Source: CAZKEG01 sp964601575
GTDB lineage: Bacteria > Desulfobacterota > Thermodesulfobacteria > Thermodesulfobacteriales > Thermodesulfatatoraceae
Direction: 5' to 3'
Length of the DNA: 10,001 nucleotides
Assembly: GCA_964601575.1 (NCBI GenBank)
Contig: CAZROA010000026.1
Coordinates: 1-10,001 of the forward strand
A program made the position numbers and the translations under genes. Positions 7,054 to 10,001 of the stretch are shown here, piece by piece. How positions within the stretch are numbered: position 1 is the first letter of the stretch; each line of letters starts with the position of its first letter. The notes under the pieces were generated by a model. The model did no database searches, was not told the origin of the DNA, and saw nothing but the letters and a program-made list of their open reading frames with translations.

Positions 7054-7861
7054 GCTCAACCCTTGGCTCTCCTGGGGCTTGGCCGCCACTTTTCTCCTGG
7101 CCATCCTTTCTGGCCTGGTGGTAAGCTACCCTTATCATGAAGAACACCCCCTTATCACTACGGTGGGGCTTGAAACCGTGGTCCCGTTTGGTGGTTTCTT
7201 TCGGGCCTTTCACTACTTTTCCGGACAACTCACCCTCCTCCTTACCCTTTGGCATACCATGGAAGCCATACTCTGTCGGTATGAAAGACGTAGACCATGG
7301 TGGGCCTGGACGACCCTTGTCCTCTGTGTACCAGGGGTCCTTTTTATCCTTTTTACCGGCTATATCATCCGCGGGGATGAGACCGGCTATGCTGCCGGCC
7401 ATATCGCCGAACACTTGGCGCAATCGATTCCCTTGATCGGAGGGGCCATTGACCATCTCTTTTTCTTGGTGACTAAAGATGGCGTTCATCGGGCCTGGTT
7501 GGCCCATGTCTATTTCTCAGGCGTGATCTTCTTCTTGGCGGGGTTGTTTCATTTTCGGCTACGTGCCTTACGAAGCGTTGATATAGCGGCTTGGGGGAGC
7601 TTTTGCGCCTTATTGGCCCTGATCCTCCCGGCAAGCCTTGAGACCTATACCGAAGCCACCCTGATTAAAGGGCCTTGGTTTTTCCTTGGGGTCCAGGAGC
7701 TTTTGCGTTATCTGCCTCCGCTGATCGCCGGCGTTCTTTTCCCTTCGGTGCCAGCCTTGGCCCTTTTGGGGTTTTACTGGTGGCCTCGGGCCTCGGCCTG
7801 GACCTTGGGCCTCTGGCTTGCGGTCTATGGCCTCCTGACCACGGTAGGAGCTTTGAGGTGA
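7040..7861 (+). CDS. Cytochrome b, compact b6f-like di-heme subunit of a bc complex
   Basis: This is the membrane subunit that binds quinol and two b hemes. Residues 58 and 72 give the HX13H pair and residues 156 and 171 the HX14H pair; the latter spacing is the cytochrome b6 type. About seven membrane segments are visible in 273 residues, so it is like cytochrome b6 fused to a shortened subunit IV. The Qo-site PEWY motif is degenerate: aligned on the surrounding K..WFFL...LLR, residues 211-214 read GPWF, so the usual Glu is missing. The only start in this frame is TTG at 7040, because a stop lies just upstream (7034-7036) and the first internal ATG is inside helix B. A GGGGGA run precedes it. 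It overlaps the Rieske gene by 14 bp and shares GTGA with the next gene, so the three form one operon. Confidence 0.9.
   Translation: MRFRKLNPWLSWGLAATFLLAILSGLVVSYPYHEEHPLITTVGLETVVPFGGFFRAFHYFSGQLTLLLTLWHTMEAILCRYERRRPWWAWTTLVLCVPGVLFILFTGYIIRGDETGYAAGHIAEHLAQSIPLIGGAIDHLFFLVTKDGVHRAWLAHVYFSGVIFFLAGLFHFRLRALRSVDIAAWGSFCALLALILPASLETYTEATLIKGPWFFLGVQELLRYLPPLIAGVLFPSVPALALLGFYWWPRASAWTLGLWLAVYGLLTTVGALR
7846..7850 (+). promoter_or_regulatory. Ribosome binding site that fixes the GTG start of the multiheme cytochrome
   Basis: AGGAG ends 7 nt before the GTG at 7858. The reading frame is open much further upstream, inside the cytochrome b gene, but those codons do not look like an exported cytochrome. 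This site, the GTGA overlap and the hydrophobic N-terminus right after it make 7858 the start. Confidence 0.75.
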
Positions 7862-9522
7862 AGAGATTTTGGATCATTTTGGGCTTGATCCTGTTGAGCA
7901 TCGTCATCGGGCGCGAGGCCTTTCGTAAACGTGCCCCGCAGGTCTACCTCACCACCTCCGGGCGGGTGGAGATGTGTCTGGCCTGCCATAAGGAGAATCC
8001 ACCGGAGAAGGCCCACAGTCGCGAAGTGGTCGGGTGCTCCCCTTGTCACCTGGGAGATCCTTTACGCATCGATAAACGCCTGGCCCATCGGGGATTGGTC
8101 AAGAATCCAGGGGATCTAAGGGTGGCTGATAAGACCTGCGGGCAGCCTTCCTGCCACCCCGGACGACCCGAGTGGGTCAAGAAGTCCTTGATGGCCACCA
8201 ATCGCGGGATCATAAACGTACTTCGTCGATATTGGGGAGAGATCAAGGATGATCCCCTGTCCTCGGTCAAAGAGCTCATGGATTCCGGAGAGGATTCCCT
8301 TGCCCTGGATTACTTTCGAAAGCTTTGTGGCACCTGTCATCTGTGGCTGGAGAAAGGTAAGCTCCCGGGTTTCTTGGCCCAAAAGGGTGGTGGGTGTGTG
8401 GCCTGCCACCTGGTGAAACCCAAGAAAAAAGGCGAGCACCCCGGGCTTACCTTAAAGATCCCCACCGCCAATTGTGCGCGTTGCCACAATCGCAGTGGTC
8501 GTATCGGACTGACTTATCAGGGACTTTACGAATCCGAGGGTTACGGTACCCCTTTTCTCCAGGGTGATTTCGGGGCAGATACCCTGGTTGACGGGCGTTT
8601 TGTCCGCCATATTCCCCCGGATGTTCACTTTAAGGCCGGGCTCACCTGTGTGGACTGTCATATCAAGGAAGAAACCATGGGTGACGGCCATAGTTATGCC
8701 CATTTTGATCAGAGCGTAGAGATCACCTGTGAAGCCTGCCACGGAGGAGACGGACACACCCGCCGAGGTCGAATCATCCCCGGGGTAAAACGCAAAGGGG
8801 AAAAACTTATTTTTGTGGATCACCAGGGCAAAGAACATCCTTTAAAACCCCCGAAGCCTATAGAGTGTCGGCACAAGGTCCATCAACGTCTGAGCTGTCA
8901 GGCCTGTCATGATCGTTATGTGCCCCAGTGTTTCGGTTGCCACATCCGGGAGGACTTACGGGAAAGGCAATTGGACAAACTAAGCCTAAAGGAAACTCCT
9001 GGGGCCTGGGAGGAATTTCGAAGCTATATGCGCTATGAAGAACCGACCTTGGGGGTCTATAAAGACAAGGTGGTCATTCTGGTCCCTGGGTGACAGGACT
9101 TCGTCTGTGTGCTTTCCGGGAGCGGAAAGCTGGAAAAAGAATTCAAACGCCTGACCTGGTCTTACATGGACCCCCACGGAACCGGTAAGGCCCGCACCTG
9201 CAAGGACTGTCACACCTCGGCCAAGACCTTGGGCCTTGGCTACGGGAGTCTGCGCTATTTAGGCCAAGGAAAATGGGCCTTTCAGGGTATCGAGCGTGTC
9301 CCGGATGATCTCCTGGGGATCAAAGTGCCCCTTTCTGGCCTCACCGATCTTTCAGGAAAACCTTTGACCTTTCTTTCCCGAAAGGATCTGCGGCCTTTTA
9401 CCGCTGAAGAGATCAAACGCATCCTTCGAGTCGGTCTTTGTCTCCCTTGTCATAAGGATTTTTCTGATCCGGTCATGCGTCATTGGGACCCAAAGGCCAA
9501 ATGTCCGGTCTTTAAGGAATAA
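7858..9522 (+). CDS. Membrane-anchored multiheme (12-site) cytochrome c with in-frame TGA, probable selenocysteine at residue 412
   Basis: This is the likely electron acceptor of the Rieske/cytochrome b pair. An uncleaved N-terminal anchor (residues 4-18) precedes a periplasmic domain. Before the TGA there are nine CXXCH sites (C40, C60, C157, C180, C206, C264, C291, C347, C358) and one CX4CH at 94-100. TGA at 9091-9093 is codon 412, in the context ILVPG-[TGA]-QDFV. The same frame then continues for 142 codons to TAA (9520-9522) with two more CXXCH sites (C448, C528) and a DPHGTGKARTCKDCH...LGLGYG segment typical of multiheme cytochromes. The downstream part alone (from GTG 9109) would have no signal peptide and could not get its hemes. 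A SECIS-like hairpin follows the TGA. Read through, the product has 554 residues. The alternatives are a true stop giving 411 residues and 10 hemes, or a recent nonsense change or read error. Twelve sites and one frame are seen; selenocysteine is inferred. Confidence 0.75.
9091..9093 (+). other. In-frame TGA, candidate selenocysteine codon
   Basis: The codon lies between LVPG and QDFV in one continuous coding frame with heme motifs on both sides. Other genes in the window (pncA, pncB, cobU, cytochrome b) end at TGA, so TGA is a normal stop in this genome and a general recoding to Trp is unlikely. Selenocysteine insertion is the best explanation given the hairpin after it; a Cys or Trp codon changed by mutation or error is the alternative. 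Confidence 0.6.
9111..9130 (+). promoter_or_regulatory. SECIS-like hairpin after the in-frame TGA
   Basis: GCTTTCCG (9111-9118) pairs perfectly with CGGAAAGC (9123-9130) to give an 8-bp stem with a 4-nt GGAG loop. The loop starts 25 nt after the TGA. Known bacterial SECIS elements lie inside the coding region a short way after UGA and have a small apical loop containing G; E. coli fdhF has a GGUC loop 18 nt after UGA. This hairpin fits position, stem and G content but lacks the U of the E. coli GGU loop, and no bulged U was identified. Confidence 0.55.
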
Positions 9523-9529
9523 CCCGATA

Positions 9530-9573
9530 AATTTGTCACCAATTTGTCACATCTTTGTGATCAATTTGTAACC
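9530..9573 (+). promoter_or_regulatory. Pho-box-like array: four 11-bp direct repeats
   Basis: Four heptamers follow one another at exactly 11-bp steps: TTGTCAC (9532), TTGTCAC (9543), TTGTGAT (9554) and TTGTAAC (9565). They are separated by the 4-bp spacers CAAT, ATCT and CAAT. The PhoB site known from enterobacteria is made of CTGTCAT-like heptamers at the same 11-bp step with A/T-rich 4-bp spacers. The array ends 14 bp before a TATAGT -10 element, so it replaces or overlaps the -35, as in PhoB-activated promoters. The next gene is a phosphate-porin-like gene, which fits. It could serve another OmpR-family regulator. Confidence 0.7.
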
Positions 9574-9585
9574 TCCCCTTGTTTC

Positions 9586-9591
9586 TATAGT
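9586..9591 (+). promoter_or_regulatory. -10 element of the porin promoter
   Basis: TATAGT matches five of six bases of the consensus. No good -35 is present; TTGTAA in the last Pho-like repeat is 15 bp upstream, so activation by a regulator bound to the repeats is likely. Transcription would start near 9598 and the leader would hold the GAGGAGG ribosome binding site (9604-9610). Confidence 0.6.
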
Positions 9592-9617
9592 TCCCAAAAA
9601 TACGAGGAGGTTTCAGG

Positions 9618-10001
9618 ATGCGGCGTTTAGCTTTTCTCCTTTTGTTTTTCTTTCTGTTGGTAGGGATTGGTCAGGCGGCTTCGGTCAACAACCCGTTACT
9701 CAAGGTCCTGATCAGGAAGGGTATTTTGACCGAGGAAGAGGCCATAGAGATCGAGAAAGAGGCGGCCCAAGAGGCCCGAAAACAAGAGGCCCGAAAACAA
9801 GAAGAGACCACTAAAGAAGCCCAAGAGAAAAAGGCCTCTCTCAAGGGCTTACAAGGGATCAAATTAGGCACCTTGACCTATCTCGATTACTCCATGGGGG
9901 AGGAGAAGGGGGTCGATACCAGTGCCTTTGCCATCACTCGCGGATACTTCAATTTCAAGAAACAGATTACGCCTTGGATGGGCTTTCGCCTGACCCCGGA
10001 T
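9618..10001 (+). CDS. Outer-membrane porin of the phosphate-selective OprO/OprP type, N-terminal part (cut by window edge)
   Basis: The first 128 codons are present. A signal peptide covers residues 1-20 (RRLAFLLLFFFLLVGIGQA, with cleavage near QAA). A short helix LLKVLIRKGILTEEEA (27-42) and a Glu/Lys/Gln/Ala-rich coiled-coil-like stretch (about 43-73) follow. The barrel then begins with IKLGTLTYLDYS and later FNFKKQITPWMGFRLTPD, a pattern seen in porins of the phosphate-selective O/P family of thermophilic Gram-negative bacteria. The start has a GAGGAGG site spaced 7 nt. The Pho-box-like array upstream supports a role in phosphate or other anion uptake under phosphate starvation. The barrel is mostly outside the window, so the selectivity is inferred from the regulation and family. 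Confidence 0.75.
   Translation, partial: MRRLAFLLLFFFLLVGIGQAASVNNPLLKVLIRKGILTEEEAIEIEKEAAQEARKQEARKQEETTKEAQEKKASLKGLQGIKLGTLTYLDYSMGEEKGVDTSAFAITRGYFNFKKQITPWMGFRLTPD
9771..9800 (+). repeat. 15-bp tandem duplication in the porin coiled coil
   Basis: GAGGCCCGAAAACAA occurs twice in a row (9771-9785, 9786-9800) and encodes EARKQ twice. It lengthens the charged linker between the N-terminal helix and the barrel without breaking the frame. Such a unit could vary in number by slippage. Confidence 0.8.

Noticed and set aside
7675..7857. An upstream extension of the multiheme cytochrome frame
   Set aside because: It lies wholly within the cytochrome b gene in another frame, and the AGGAG site plus hydrophobic N-terminus support the GTG at 7858.
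9109..9522. A separate 137-residue gene starting at GTG 9109
   Set aside because: It is in the same frame as the cytochrome upstream, has only a weak AGGA 10 nt before the start and no signal peptide, yet carries two heme c motifs that need export. It is better read as the C-terminal part of the cytochrome.
9546..9561. TCACA-TCTT-TGTGA inverted repeat as a CRP-type site
   Set aside because: The arms are in the reverse order and spacing to a CRP site (TGTGA-N6-TCACA). The 11-bp direct repeats explain the same bases better.

Overview
The window comes from a Gram-negative, probably thermophilic anaerobe. It has a TonB-dependent receptor, an outer-membrane porin, a Tat-type Rieske protein and a multiheme c-type cytochrome. 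The protein style, the frequent AAGGCC-type codon runs and the membrane-anchored multiheme cytochrome next to a minimal Rieske/cytochrome b pair suggest Thermodesulfobacteriota or a nearby lineage. That placement is inference; the sequence alone does not prove it.

Left half, minus strand (1-6577). An operon starts near 6600 and runs leftward: nicotinamidase (pncA), nicotinate phosphoribosyltransferase (pncB) and adenosylcobinamide kinase (cobU), each joined to the next by an ATGA overlap. A separate promoter at about 4140-4167 then drives a BtuB-like TonB-dependent receptor and, 3 bp after it, a 576-residue protein. That protein fuses an ECF S-component-like membrane region, an EcfT-like membrane region and a THEP1-type P-loop NTPase. 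Together the genes look like corrinoid uptake and salvage: the receptor for the outer membrane, the fusion protein as a candidate inner-membrane importer, CobU to activate cobinamide, and PncA/PncB to supply nicotinate mononucleotide, which CobT uses as a donor. No BtuFCD and no cobalamin riboswitch are visible. The left edge holds the start of a separate gamma-glutamyltranspeptidase-like gene.

Right half, plus strand (6652-9522). Three overlapping genes encode a compact bc-type complex: a Rieske protein, a b6f-like di-heme cytochrome b with a degenerate PEWY motif, and a membrane-anchored multiheme cytochrome c. The cytochrome c frame is interrupted at 9091-9093 by one TGA. It stays open in the same frame for 142 more codons, which carry two more CXXCH sites. 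A strong hairpin with a GG-containing loop lies 25 nt after the TGA, where a bacterial SECIS would be. The best reading is a 554-residue, 12-heme selenoprotein cytochrome with selenocysteine at residue 412, and this is the most striking feature of the window.

Right edge (9523-10001). Four 11-bp-spaced TTGTCAC-like direct repeats, matching the layout of a Pho box, precede a TATAGT -10 element and the start of a porin gene of the phosphate-selective OprO/OprP type, cut by the window end.
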